Assembly: GCF_006151805.1 (NCBI RefSeq)
Contig: NZ_VDDA01000022.1
Location: 1-64,000, forward strand
Source: Methylobacterium terricola
GTDB lineage: Bacteria; Pseudomonadota; Alphaproteobacteria; Rhizobiales; Beijerinckiaceae
Length of the DNA: 64,000 nucleotides
Direction: 5' to 3'
Under the pieces are notes generated by a model. That model ran no database searches. It was not told where the DNA came from and saw only the letters and a program-made list of their open reading frames with translations. The translations under genes were made by a program, and so were the position numbers. This document shows, one piece after another, positions 28,187 to 36,112 of this stretch; positions within the stretch are counted from its first letter, which is position 1, and every line of letters starts with the position of its first letter.

Positions 28187-29911
28187 ATGACCGAGCCGAC
28201 GACCCCCCCGTCTTGGCCCGCAATCTCCCTCGCCGAGGCGACTGCCCGCCTGACCGCGCCGGGCGCGCCCTTCGCCATCGCGGAAATCCCGATCCGTGGT
28301 GTGCCGACGCGGATCTGGGCCAACGCGCCGCTCACCTTGCGCGACATCGTCGTGGCCGGGCGGGCGCATGGCAACAAGACCTTCCTGGTCTACGAGGACG
28401 ATCGGGCGAGCTTCGAGGCGTTCAGCCGCGCCACCCTGGCGCTCGCCGAGAACCTGATCCGCGGCGGCGTCCGCCCGGGCGACCGGGTGGCGATCGCGAT
28501 GCGCAACCTGCCGGAATGGCCGGTGGCGTTCTTCGCCGCGATCCTCGCCGGCGCCATCGCCACGCCGCTCAACGCGTGGTGGACCGGCCCCGAGCTCGAC
28601 CACGGCTTCACCGATTCCGGCGCGTCGGTCGCCATCGTCGACGAGGAGCGCTGGGCACGCATCGCCGAGCGCCGCGGCGGCTACCCGGCGCTCGCCCGGG
28701 TCCTGATCGCCCGCGCCCCGGCCGCCCCCGGCACCGAGAGCCTGACCGACCTCATCGGCCCGGTCGCGGCCTGGGGCGACCTGCCGGAAGGAACCCTGCC
28801 GGAGGTGGCGATCGGCCCGGAGGATGTCGCCACCCTGTTCTACACCTCGGGTACCACCGGCCGCTCGAAGGGGGCGATCGGCACCCACCGCGCCGGCGCC
28901 AGCAACGTGATGGCGCACCCGTTCTCGGCGGCGCGCGCCTTCCTGCGCCGGGGCGAGCCGGTGCCGGTGCCGTACCCGGGCGCCCCCCAGAAGGTGGCGC
29001 TGCTGTCGATCCCGCTGTTCCACGTCACCGGTTGCTTCGCCACCCTGGTGACCAACCTCTATCGCGGCGGGTGCCTGGTGATGATGCGCCGCTGGGACCT
29101 CGCGCGGGCCCTGGCGCTGATCGAGCGCGAGCGCTGCACCAGCGCCGGCGGCGTGCCGACCATCGCGTTCCAGCTCCTCGACGGGATGGCGGCCGGCACC
29201 CACGACCTGTCGTCCCTCGAGACCATCAGCTATGGCGGCGCCCCGGCGCCGGCCGAGCTGGTGCGCCGCCTGCGCGCCGTCTTCCCGAAGGCGCAGCCGG
29301 CCACCGGCTGGGGCATGACCGAGACCACCGCCACCTTCACCCACCACCAGGCCGAGGATTACGTCCACCGCCCCGACAGCTGCGGCCCGCCTCTACCGGT
29401 CGGCGAGGCGAAGGCGGTCGATCCCGAGGGCAACGCCCTGCCCGCCGGCGAGGTCGGGGAATTGTGGGTCAAGGGCCCGGTCGTGGTGGCGGGCTACTGG
29501 AACCGGCCCGATGCCGATGCGGAGGTGTTTCGCGAGGGCTGGCTGCGCACCGGCGACTTGGCGCGGATCGACGACGAGGGCTTCATCACGATCGTCGACC
29601 GGGCCAAGGACATGCTGATCCGCGGCGGCGAGAACATCTACTGCGCCGAGGTCGAGAGCGTGCTGCACGAGCACCCGGCGGTGGTCGATGCCGCCGTGGT
29701 CGGCCTCCCGCATCCGACGCTCGGCGAGGAGCCCGGCGCCGTGGTGGCGATCGCCCGCGGGGCGGAGACGAGCGAGGAGGCGCTGCGCGCCTTCGTCGCC
29801 GACCGGCTCGCCGCCTTCAAGGTGCCGGTGCGCATCCTGCTCCACGAGGAGATCCTGCCGCGCAACCCGAACGGCAAGATCCTGAAGAGCGCGCTGAAGA
29901 CGCTGTTCTGA
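28187..29911 (+). CDS. AMP-dependent acyl-CoA synthetase/ligase
   Basis: A 574-residue ANL-superfamily ligase that activates a carboxylic acid to its CoA thioester. It contains the P-loop-like YTSGTTGRSKG (219-229), YGGAPAPAEL, GWGMTETTATFTH, the hinge WLRTGDLARIDDEGFI, and the C-terminal Lys564 in NPNGKILKSAL. The ATG at 28187 is used; an in-frame GTG at 28142 would add 15 residues but has no ribosome site. The gene is paired with the SDR and faces the beta-oxidation genes, so it probably feeds their substrate into the pathway. Confidence 0.9.
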   Translation: MTEPTTPPSWPAISLAEATARLTAPGAPFAIAEIPIRGVPTRIWANAPLTLRDIVVAGRAHGNKTFLVYEDDRASFEAFSRATLALAENLIRGGVRPGDRVAIAMRNLPEWPVAFFAAILAGAIATPLNAWWTGPELDHGFTDSGASVAIVDEERWARIAERRGGYPALARVLIARAPAAPGTESLTDLIGPVAAWGDLPEGTLPEVAIGPEDVATLFYTSGTTGRSKGAIGTHRAGASNVMAHPFSAARAFLRRGEPVPVPYPGAPQKVALLSIPLFHVTGCFATLVTNLYRGGCLVMMRRWDLARALALIERERCTSAGGVPTIAFQLLDGMAAGTHDLSSLETISYGGAPAPAELVRRLRAVFPKAQPATGWGMTETTATFTHHQAEDYVHRPDSCGPPLPVGEAKAVDPEGNALPAGEVGELWVKGPVVVAGYWNRPDADAEVFREGWLRTGDLARIDDEGFITIVDRAKDMLIRGGENIYCAEVESVLHEHPAVVDAAVVGLPHPTLGEEPGAVVAIARGAETSEEALRAFVADRLAAFKVPVRILLHEEILPRNPNGKILKSALKTLF

Positions 29912-29941
29912 GGACCGTCCGGCCGCACCGGCCCGCTGCCG

Positions 29942-30020
29942 GCGGGTCGGACCCGCGGGAGCGGAGCCCGGGACCGCCTCGTGCGGCAGATGCCGGGACG
30001 CGCCGCGCGGGGGCGGTCCC
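29942..30020. terminator. Hairpin region between convergent ligase and PilZ genes
   Basis: Two structures lie between the convergent stops: GCGGGT/ACCCGC (29942-29956, loop CGG) and GGGACCGCC/GGCGGTCCC (29970-29978 with 30012-30020, 33-nt loop). They probably end transcription from both sides. No T-run is evident. Confidence 0.45.
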
Positions 30021-30027
30021 CGACCCC

Positions 30028-30348
30028 TCAGGCGATGTAGGCCCCCGCGCCCTCGAACGTCACCCCGGCGAAATCGCCCCGGCGCCAGCGCAGGCGGACG
30101 GCCACCGTGCGCAGGTCGTCGCCGACGATGACCAGGGAGAAGGCCTCCGGCAGCGCGACCCGGGCCGGAACGCGCAGGCGGGCGCCCGCGACCGAGAGGT
30201 CCGCGACCTCGCAGGCGACGAGGCGGTCGGGGCCGAGGACGAGCCGCCCCTGCTGGAACACGCGCCGGCGCCGGCCCGCCCGGGGGACCGGGTCGGCCTT
30301 TCGGCCCTCCGCATCCTCGGCGGCGTCGCTGTCCCGCAGGTCGGTCAT
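30028..30348 (-). CDS. PilZ domain protein
   Basis: A 106-residue single PilZ domain, a cyclic-di-GMP receptor fold. The arginine cluster is at 26-29 (RRRRVFQQGRL) and the DLSVAG motif at 50-55 matches the (D/N)xSxxG signature. The N-terminal 25 residues are acidic and polar. It is divergent from the first gene of the flagellar cluster across 159 bp, which holds a CtrA-like site. A role in tuning motility, in the manner of YcgR, is plausible from position but not shown. Confidence 0.82.
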   Translation of the reverse strand: MTDLRDSDAAEDAEGRKADPVPRAGRRRRVFQQGRLVLGPDRLVACEVADLSVAGARLRVPARVALPEAFSLVIVGDDLRTVAVRLRWRRGDFAGVTFEGAGAYIA

Positions 30349-30440
30349 GGAATCCCCGCACCGGGCCCCGCGCCCGTCCGCCGACGCTTACGGCATTTCT
30401 GTCCGGGGCGGAAACCGGGCCGGCCCTCGCGGCGGGCCCG

Positions 30441-30455
30441 TTAACCGCCCGTCAA
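30441..30455. promoter_or_regulatory. CtrA-like site between PilZ and flagellar genes
   Basis: On the plus strand TTAA-N7-TCAA; on the minus strand TTGA-N7-TTAAC, one mismatch from the alphaproteobacterial CtrA consensus TTAA-N7-TTAA. It lies 53 bp upstream of the first flagellar-cluster gene and 92 bp upstream of the PilZ gene, so it could serve either. This is a pattern match only. Confidence 0.4.
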
Positions 30456-30507
30456 GCATGTTCCTTCATTCCTCGTTAGCCATCAACCTGACGATCGAAT
30501 CCCGGCC

Positions 30508-31056
30508 ATGCCCGCTGCCCCGGCCACATCCAAGCGTTCCCCCCTCCCGCCCGCAAGCCCGGTCGCCAGCTTGGTCGCCCGACGCCGGGCCCGGGAGGCG
30601 GCGGCGGAGCGGGGCGTGTTCGGGGCGGTCATCCTGCTCGCCCTCACCGCCTCGGGCTTTGCCGGCTACACGCTGTCCCAGCCGGTCCGGCCCTACGACG
30701 TGCGGGCGGTGCTGCCGGCCTCGGCCGGGCCCTTCGCCTGGAAGCGGACCGTCGCCGAGGGCCGCGCGCCCGAGCCCGACCTCGATCCGCTGATCACCGG
30801 CTCGCTGCCGGACGCCCCGGCGGCGCCGGCCGCGCCGGCCGCGGCCCTGCCGGCGCTCAGCGCGCCGCCGCCCACGGGCTATGCCCTGCGCCGCGCATCG
30901 GCCGGCCAGGCCGTGGTCGAGGGGCGCGACGGGATCCACCAGGTCGCCGTCGGCTCCCTCCTGCCGGGAGCCGGCCGTGTGCTGTCGATCCGCAGCACGG
31001 GCGCCGGCTGGATCGTGATCACCACCGAGACGATCATCGGGCCGACCGCGCTGTGA
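30508..31056 (+). CDS. Hypothetical membrane-anchored protein at the head of the flagellar cluster
   Basis: A 182-residue protein not assigned to a family. It has a basic, proline-rich N-terminus (1-30), one transmembrane helix (about 37-55), an alanine/proline linker (about 93-125, PDAPAAPAAPAAALPALSAP) and a globular C-terminal 60 residues (VVEGRDGIHQVAVGSLLPGAG ... WIVITTETIIG) resembling a small beta-domain. The layout of one helix, a flexible linker and a compact domain suggests a periplasmic envelope-spanning part. It heads the flagellar cluster and its stop overlaps the GTG of the repeat ORF. Confidence 0.7.
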   Translation: MPAAPATSKRSPLPPASPVASLVARRRAREAAAERGVFGAVILLALTASGFAGYTLSQPVRPYDVRAVLPASAGPFAWKRTVAEGRAPEPDLDPLITGSLPDAPAAPAAPAAALPALSAPPPTGYALRRASAGQAVVEGRDGIHQVAVGSLLPGAGRVLSIRSTGAGWIVITTETIIGPTAL

Positions 31057-31319
31057 GCGCTCCGCTGCACGCCACGAGCGGGCCGCGGCAAGCCACGAGC
31101 AGGCCGCTGCAAGCCACGAGCAGGCCGCTGCAAGCCACGAGCAGGCCGCTGCAAGCCACGAGCAAGCCGCTGCAAGCCACGAGCAAGCCGCTGCAAGCCA
31201 CGAGCAAGCCGCTGCAAGCCACGAGCAAGCGTGGCCGCCTAGTACCGAGGCTAGATCGGGGCCTCGCGCCGCTGCGGCCGACCGCAGCGGACGGACGAGC
31301 CGGAGACCTGACGCCGTGA
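31053..31319 (+). CDS. Questionable ORF made of heptapeptide repeats
   Basis: An 88-codon frame starting at a GTG that overlaps the stop of the previous gene (GTGA) and ending with a TGA that overlaps the GTG of the next gene (GTGA). Codons about 6-60 are a 21-bp minisatellite read as ATSRPLQ or ATSKPLQ repeats; the remainder is Arg/Pro/Ala-rich. Because 21 is a multiple of three, all unstopped frames stay open, and a minus-strand frame is open too, so protein-coding status is doubtful. The coupling at both ends is the only positive sign. Confidence 0.3.
   Translation: MSAPLHATSGPRQATSRPLQATSRPLQATSRPLQATSKPLQATSKPLQATSKPLQATSKRGRLVPRLDRGLAPLRPTAADGRAGDLTP
31064..31231. repeat. 21-bp tandem repeat (minisatellite), eight copies
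   Basis: The core GCCACGAG recurs at 31071, 31092, 31113, 31134, 31155, 31176, 31197 and 31218, exactly every 21 bp. The unit is GCCACGAGCARGCCGCTGCA plus A. The first copies are slightly diverged (GGGCCGCGG variant), the middle ones carry CAGG and the last ones CAAG, which suggests recent stepwise duplication. It fills most of the space between the 182-residue protein gene and the DUF1217 gene. Confidence 0.95.
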
Positions 31320-32539
31320 CCACCCTGACGAGCTACATGCTCCTGTCGCGAAACCTCGCGACCTCGCTGCAGCGCAAGGGCGCCGAGCCGATCGTGTCTC
31401 GCGAGACTGCCTATTACCAGGCCAATATCGGCAAGGTGAAGTCGGTCGACGACTTCATGGCCGATACCCGCCTCTACAACTATGCCGTCAAGGCGTTCGG
31501 CCTCGAGGACATGGGCTACGCCAAGGCGCTGATGCGCAAGGTCCTGACCGAGGGCACGAGCGATGCCACGGCCTTCGCCAACCGGCTGGCCGACGACCGC
31601 TACGTCGCCTTCGCGAGGGCCTTCGATTTCACCCAGGGCGCCTCCGCGACCGGCACCGACGCGGTGCTGACCGATACGAGCCAAGTCTCGGCGATCGGCG
31701 CGCAGCTCTCGCTGCCGACCCCGCTCGCCGACAGCTACGACTTTTCCGGCACCAACGAGGCCCGCTTCACGATCGCGTCCCGGGTCGACCAGACCACGAC
31801 GAAGACCGCGACCATCGTCCTCAACCGCGCCAGCCTCGCCGGCAAGGTCGCCGACCTGACGAAGGTCACGCAGGACGAGATCCGGGACGCGATCGGCGAC
31901 CAGATCGAGGCCTCCGGCGCCAATGGGCTGATGGGCAAGGTGCAGGTCGGCACCGGCCCGAACGGCAACCTGTTCTTCCAGACGAGCGCCTACGAGGATT
32001 ACGGTGCCGACGGCGTCCCGGGCGGCACGGGCTTCAACGCCGACACCTTCTACGCCGCCGGCGGCAAGGTCCGCACCGTGAGCGTCAACAACACCGCCCT
32101 GTCCGCCGCCGGCCAGAAGGCGGTCGATATCGGCATCGGCACCGACATCCCCCCCGACGCCAACGTCCAGAGCGTGGTCGACGCCTACCTGCAGCAGAGC
32201 CTGGAGGACGATGCCGGTGACGAGGATACCGGCGTCCGCCTCGCCCTCTACTTCGCCCGCAAGGCGCCGATGCTCAACAGCGGCTACGACATCCTGGGCG
32301 ATGCCGCCCTGACGAAGGTGATCAACACGGTCATCGGCCTGCCGGAAACCAGCAACGCCACAACGAGCGAGGCCCTGGCCGCGCGCGCGACGCTGATCTC
32401 CAAGAAGATCGATTTCGCGAGCTTCCAGGACCCGGCCAAGGTCGAGGCCTTCGCCCGGCGCTTCGCGGCGATCTGGGACGCCCAGAACAACACCGCCGCG
32501 GATCCGATCCTGGCGCTGTTCAGCAACGCTCAGGCGTGA
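31316..32539 (+). CDS. DUF1217 flagellar protein
   Basis: A 407-residue protein of the DUF1217 family, found next to flgF in rhizobial flagellar clusters. It shows YMLLSRNLATSLQRKG, the typical ETAYYQANIGKVKSVDDFMADTRLYNYAVKAFGLEDM segment and a C-terminal SKKIDFASFQDPAKVEAFARRFAA repeat of the same kind. No signal peptide or membrane helix is seen. The start is a GTG at 31316; an ATG at 31337 is possible. It lies 7 bp before flgF. The molecular role is not established; a rod or export function is inferred from linkage. Confidence 0.82.
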   Translation: MTTLTSYMLLSRNLATSLQRKGAEPIVSRETAYYQANIGKVKSVDDFMADTRLYNYAVKAFGLEDMGYAKALMRKVLTEGTSDATAFANRLADDRYVAFARAFDFTQGASATGTDAVLTDTSQVSAIGAQLSLPTPLADSYDFSGTNEARFTIASRVDQTTTKTATIVLNRASLAGKVADLTKVTQDEIRDAIGDQIEASGANGLMGKVQVGTGPNGNLFFQTSAYEDYGADGVPGGTGFNADTFYAAGGKVRTVSVNNTALSAAGQKAVDIGIGTDIPPDANVQSVVDAYLQQSLEDDAGDEDTGVRLALYFARKAPMLNSGYDILGDAALTKVINTVIGLPETSNATTSEALAARATLISKKIDFASFQDPAKVEAFARRFAAIWDAQNNTAADPILALFSNAQA

Positions 32540-32546
32540 GGCGGCC

Positions 32547-33275
32547 ATGCAGAGCAGTCTCTACGTCAACCTCTCGGCCCAGGTCGCCCTCGAGAAGCGC
32601 CTGAACGCCACCGCCAACAACGTCGCCAACATGGCGACGTCGGGGTTCCGCGCCGAGGAGACCAAGTTCTCCGCCCTGCTCGCCCAGGCGACCAAGGGCA
32701 CGGTGGCCTTCGTCGGCTCCGGCGACACCTTCCTGTCGCGGGCCTCCGGCCCGATCACCCGGACCGATTCCCCCCTCGACGTCGCCATCCAGGGTGATGC
32801 CTGGCTCGGCGTCGGCGGTCCCTCCGGCCCGGTCTATACCCGCGACGGGCGCCTGACGATGGACGCGACCGGCCAGCTGCGCACCCTCACCGGGCAGCCG
32901 GTGCTCGACCCGGGCGGCTCGTCCCTGCTGCTCGACCCGCAGCAGGGACCGCCGACCATCGGACGCGACGGCACCATCTACCAGGGCACCAACCAGGTCG
33001 GCGCTCTCGGTCTCTACATCCTCGACAAGAAGGGGACGCTCACCCGCGCGCCCGGCAACGCCGTGACCTCCAGCCTCCCGGTCCGGCCGGTGCAGGACTT
33101 CACCGGGATCGGCGTCCTCCAGGGCCACGTCGAGGGCTCGAACGTCAACCCGATCATGGAGATGACGAAGCTCGTCACCATCCAGCGCGCCTTCGAGAGC
33201 GCCGCCACGGCGACCGCCGAGGCCGAGTCCTCGCTCCTGAGCGCCGTCAAGTCGCTCTCGCCGCAGGGAGGCTAG
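32547..33275 (+). CDS. flgF: Flagellar basal-body rod protein FlgF
   Basis: A 242-residue FlgF, a proximal rod subunit exported by the flagellar type III system. It has the conserved N-terminal rod motif (LNATANNVANMATSGFRAEE), a TRTDSPLDVAIQGDAWLGV core, and a C-terminal helix (VNPIMEMTKLVTIQRAFESA) for axial packing. No cleaved signal peptide is present, as expected. It starts 7 bp after the DUF1217 gene and ends one base before fliI. Confidence 0.93.
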   Translation: MQSSLYVNLSAQVALEKRLNATANNVANMATSGFRAEETKFSALLAQATKGTVAFVGSGDTFLSRASGPITRTDSPLDVAIQGDAWLGVGGPSGPVYTRDGRLTMDATGQLRTLTGQPVLDPGGSSLLLDPQQGPPTIGRDGTIYQGTNQVGALGLYILDKKGTLTRAPGNAVTSSLPVRPVQDFTGIGVLQGHVEGSNVNPIMEMTKLVTIQRAFESAATATAEAESSLLSAVKSLSPQGG

Positions 33276-33276
33276 G

Positions 33277-34605
33277 ATGGCGACGGATCCGATCGCGCGC
33301 CTGACCGAGGCGATGGCCGGCGCGAGCCGCGACGGTGCCCTGGTGCGGATCGGCGGGCCGATCCGCGAGGTGACGGCGAGCGCCTGCCGGATCGGCGGCG
33401 TCGCGCCCTTCGTGCGCCTGGGCGACCGGATGGGCTTCTCCGTCAGCGGCCGGCCGCAGGTCGGCGAGATCGTGCGGATCGATGCCGAAGGCGCGACGCT
33501 CAAGGCTTACGAGAGCCGGATCGAGGCCGGGATCGGCACCCTCGCCCACCGCCTCGGGCCGGCGGAGCTGCGGCCCGATCCGAGCTGGAAGGGCCGGGTC
33601 ATCGACGCCCTCGGGCGACCGATCGACGGGGCCGGGCCGCTGGCCTCCGGCGCGACCGCCGCCGCCCTCGACGCCGATCCGCCGGCGGCGCTCGGCCGGG
33701 CCCGGGTGCGGGCGCCGTTGCGCACCGGCGTGCGGGCGCTCGACCTCTTCACGCCGCTCTGCGCCGGCCAGCGCATCGGCATCTTCGCCGGGTCCGGCGT
33801 CGGCAAGTCGACGTTGCTCGCCATGCTGGCGGGCGCGGAGGGGTTCGACAGCGTCGTCGTCGCCCTGGTCGGCGAGCGCGGACGCGAGGTGCGCGAGTTC
33901 CTCGAGGGCCCGCTCGCGCCGAGCCGCGGGCGCGCCGTGGTGGTCGTCTCGACCGGCGACGAGAGCCCGATGATGCGTCGCCAGGCGCCCAAGGTGGCGC
34001 TGGCGGTGGCGGAGGCGTTTCGCGATCGCGGCGAATCGGTGCTGCTGATCGTCGATTCGGTGACCCGCTACGCCCACGCCGCCCGCGACGTGGCGCTGGC
34101 GGCGGGCGAGCCGGCGGTGGCCCGCGGCTTCCCGCCGAGCGTCTTCTCCGACCTGCCTCGCCTGCTGGAGCGGGCCGGCCCCGGCCTCGAGGGGCGCGGC
34201 ACCATCACGGGCGTGTTCTCGGTCCTCGTCGACGGCGACGACCACAACGACCCGGTCGCCGACAGCATCCGCGGCACCCTCGACGGCCACGTCGTCCTCG
34301 ACCGCGCCATCGCCGAGCAGGGCCGCTACCCGGCGGTCGACCTCCTGGGCTCGATCTCGCGGCTCGCCACCGAGGTCTGGACGCCCGAGCAGCGCGACCT
34401 GATCCGCAAGCTCCGGGCGATGATGGCCCGGTTCGAGGAGACGCGGGACCTGCGCCTGATGGGCGGCTACCGCAACGGGACCGATGCCGAGCTCGACCAG
34501 GCCATCGCCCTGGTGCCGCGGATCTACGACGCCCTGCGCCAGGATCCGAGCCAGCCGGCGAGCCGGGACGCCTTCCTGGAACTCGCCCAGAGCCTGAGGG
34601 GCTGA
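33277..34605 (+). CDS. fliI: Flagellum-specific ATPase FliI
   Basis: A 442-residue F1-beta-like ATPase of the flagellar export apparatus. Walker A is GSGVGKST (172-179), LLIVDSVTRYAHAARDVALA contains Walker B, and PPSVFSDLPRLLERAG is the FliI/YscN signature. It energises substrate unfolding and delivery to the FlhA/FlhB gate at the cytoplasmic membrane. It is coupled to flgF (one-base gap, with GGGAGG before the ATG). The regulator FliH was not recognised in the window. Confidence 0.95.
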   Translation: MATDPIARLTEAMAGASRDGALVRIGGPIREVTASACRIGGVAPFVRLGDRMGFSVSGRPQVGEIVRIDAEGATLKAYESRIEAGIGTLAHRLGPAELRPDPSWKGRVIDALGRPIDGAGPLASGATAAALDADPPAALGRARVRAPLRTGVRALDLFTPLCAGQRIGIFAGSGVGKSTLLAMLAGAEGFDSVVVALVGERGREVREFLEGPLAPSRGRAVVVVSTGDESPMMRRQAPKVALAVAEAFRDRGESVLLIVDSVTRYAHAARDVALAAGEPAVARGFPPSVFSDLPRLLERAGPGLEGRGTITGVFSVLVDGDDHNDPVADSIRGTLDGHVVLDRAIAEQGRYPAVDLLGSISRLATEVWTPEQRDLIRKLRAMMARFEETRDLRLMGGYRNGTDAELDQAIALVPRIYDALRQDPSQPASRDAFLELAQSLRG

Positions 34606-34791
34606 CACGATGAGCGTCTCCTCTCGCCCACAGGTCTCGCTGCCCGGGAGCTCCACTTCCAAGCTCCGCGCAAGCCTGAGCGTTTCTAGTCCGCCCTGAG
34701 CCACACTCATCCCGGGCCAAGGTCCGTCACCGGCCGAGCCCCGTCCCGCCTGCGCCCTACCCGCACTTTTCTCGACGAACGAGGTCCCGCA

Positions 34792-36063
34792 ATGAGTCTC
34801 ATCGGCGTGCTCCGCACCGGTGTCTCGGGCATGAACGCCCAGTCGAACCGCATCTCGACCGTGGCGGAGAACATCCAGAATTCCGGTACCGCGGGCTACA
34901 AGCGCAGCTCGACGGAGTTCTCCTCGCTGCTGATCGCCGATACCGGGACCGGCAACTACAATTCGGGTTCGGTCGAGACGACGGTGCGGCGCGCGATCTC
35001 GGAGGGCGGCACCCTCAACGCCACCACCTCCAAGTCGGACCTCGCGATCGACGGCAACGGCTTCTTCGTGGTCAAGGACCCGGCCGGCGCGCCGCTCCTG
35101 ACCCGCGCCGGCAACTTCAGGATCGACGCCACCTCGACCAACTTCACCAACGCGGCCGGCATGACCCTGATGGGCTACAGCCTGCTCGACGGCGGCGAGC
35201 CGACCACGACGCTCAACGGCGTGGCCGACATGGTGCCGATCAGCCTCGCCGCGGTGAGCAGCCGGGCGACTCCGACCACCGAAGGCGCCCTCTCGGGCAA
35301 GCTCCCGGTCGACGAGACCGCCGTCGCCAACACCAGTCAGTACTCGAAGAAGTACTCGGTCGTGACCTTCGACAACGTCGGCAAGTCGCGGACTCTCGAC
35401 GTCTACCTGGCGAAGAACGCGGACAGCACGTGGACGGTGTCGCTCTACGACGCCGCCGCCAACCCGACCCCGAGCGGATCCACCCCGACCCTGCCGTCCG
35501 GCACGGCACTGGGCTCGACCACGATCGGCTTCGATGCCCAGGGCAAGATCACCGGCACCGGCGCCAGGGGCACGGGCCCCTTCACCGGCGCGAAGTCCAT
35601 GACCGTGACCGTCCCGGGCGGCCAGAGCATGACGGTCGACCTCTCCGGCCTGACCCAGCTCGCCGGCGACTACGCCGTGGAGGGCAAGGCCAACGGCAAG
35701 TCGCCGGCGGCGGTGACCGGCACGTCGTTCGACGCGGACGGCACCGTCTATGCCACCTTCGACGACGGCTCGCGCATCGCGGCCTTCAAGGTGCCGGTCG
35801 CCACGGTGTCGAGTGCCGACAACCTCGAGCCGCGCTCGGGCAACGTCTACCGGCCGACGGTCGAGTCGGGCGACATCCAGGTCGGTTTCGCCAACCAGGG
35901 CGGGCGCGGGACGATCAAGTCGGGGGTGCTCGAGCAATCGAACGTCGATGTCAGCACCGAGCTCACGGCGATGATCGAGTCGCAGTCAGTCTTCACTGCC
36001 AACTCCAAGGTGTTCACGACCGGCAACGAGATGCTCGACACCCTGATGAGCCTGAAGCGGTAG
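34792..36063 (+). CDS. flgE: Flagellar hook protein FlgE
   Basis: A 423-residue hook subunit. The N-terminal D0 segment (MNAQSNRISTVAENIQNSGT, then AGYKRSSTEFSS) and C-terminal helix (QSNVDVSTELTAMIESQSVF, ending ANSKVFTTGNEMLDTLMSLK) are the axial packing regions; the middle holds the Gly/Thr-rich outer domains. The length is slightly above the enterobacterial protein. The 186 bp upstream after fliI contain no recognised gene and probably a promoter. It starts the flgEKL-flaF-flbT-flgD series. Confidence 0.94.
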   Translation: MSLIGVLRTGVSGMNAQSNRISTVAENIQNSGTAGYKRSSTEFSSLLIADTGTGNYNSGSVETTVRRAISEGGTLNATTSKSDLAIDGNGFFVVKDPAGAPLLTRAGNFRIDATSTNFTNAAGMTLMGYSLLDGGEPTTTLNGVADMVPISLAAVSSRATPTTEGALSGKLPVDETAVANTSQYSKKYSVVTFDNVGKSRTLDVYLAKNADSTWTVSLYDAAANPTPSGSTPTLPSGTALGSTTIGFDAQGKITGTGARGTGPFTGAKSMTVTVPGGQSMTVDLSGLTQLAGDYAVEGKANGKSPAAVTGTSFDADGTVYATFDDGSRIAAFKVPVATVSSADNLEPRSGNVYRPTVESGDIQVGFANQGGRGTIKSGVLEQSNVDVSTELTAMIESQSVFTANSKVFTTGNEMLDTLMSLKR

Positions 36064-36112
36064 CGGTCGATCGGCTCACAAGGTTACCACCAAGGCCACC
36101 AGGAACTGACAG

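Noticed and set aside
31034-32548. Minus-strand frame of 504 codons with WLAAACS repeats
   Set aside because: Open only because the 21-bp repeat length is a multiple of three and because of GC shadowing of the DUF1217 gene.
33247-35937. Minus-strand frame of 896 codons opposite fliI and flgE
   Set aside because: Same GC-shadow effect; the plus strand encodes FliI and FlgE with intact motifs.
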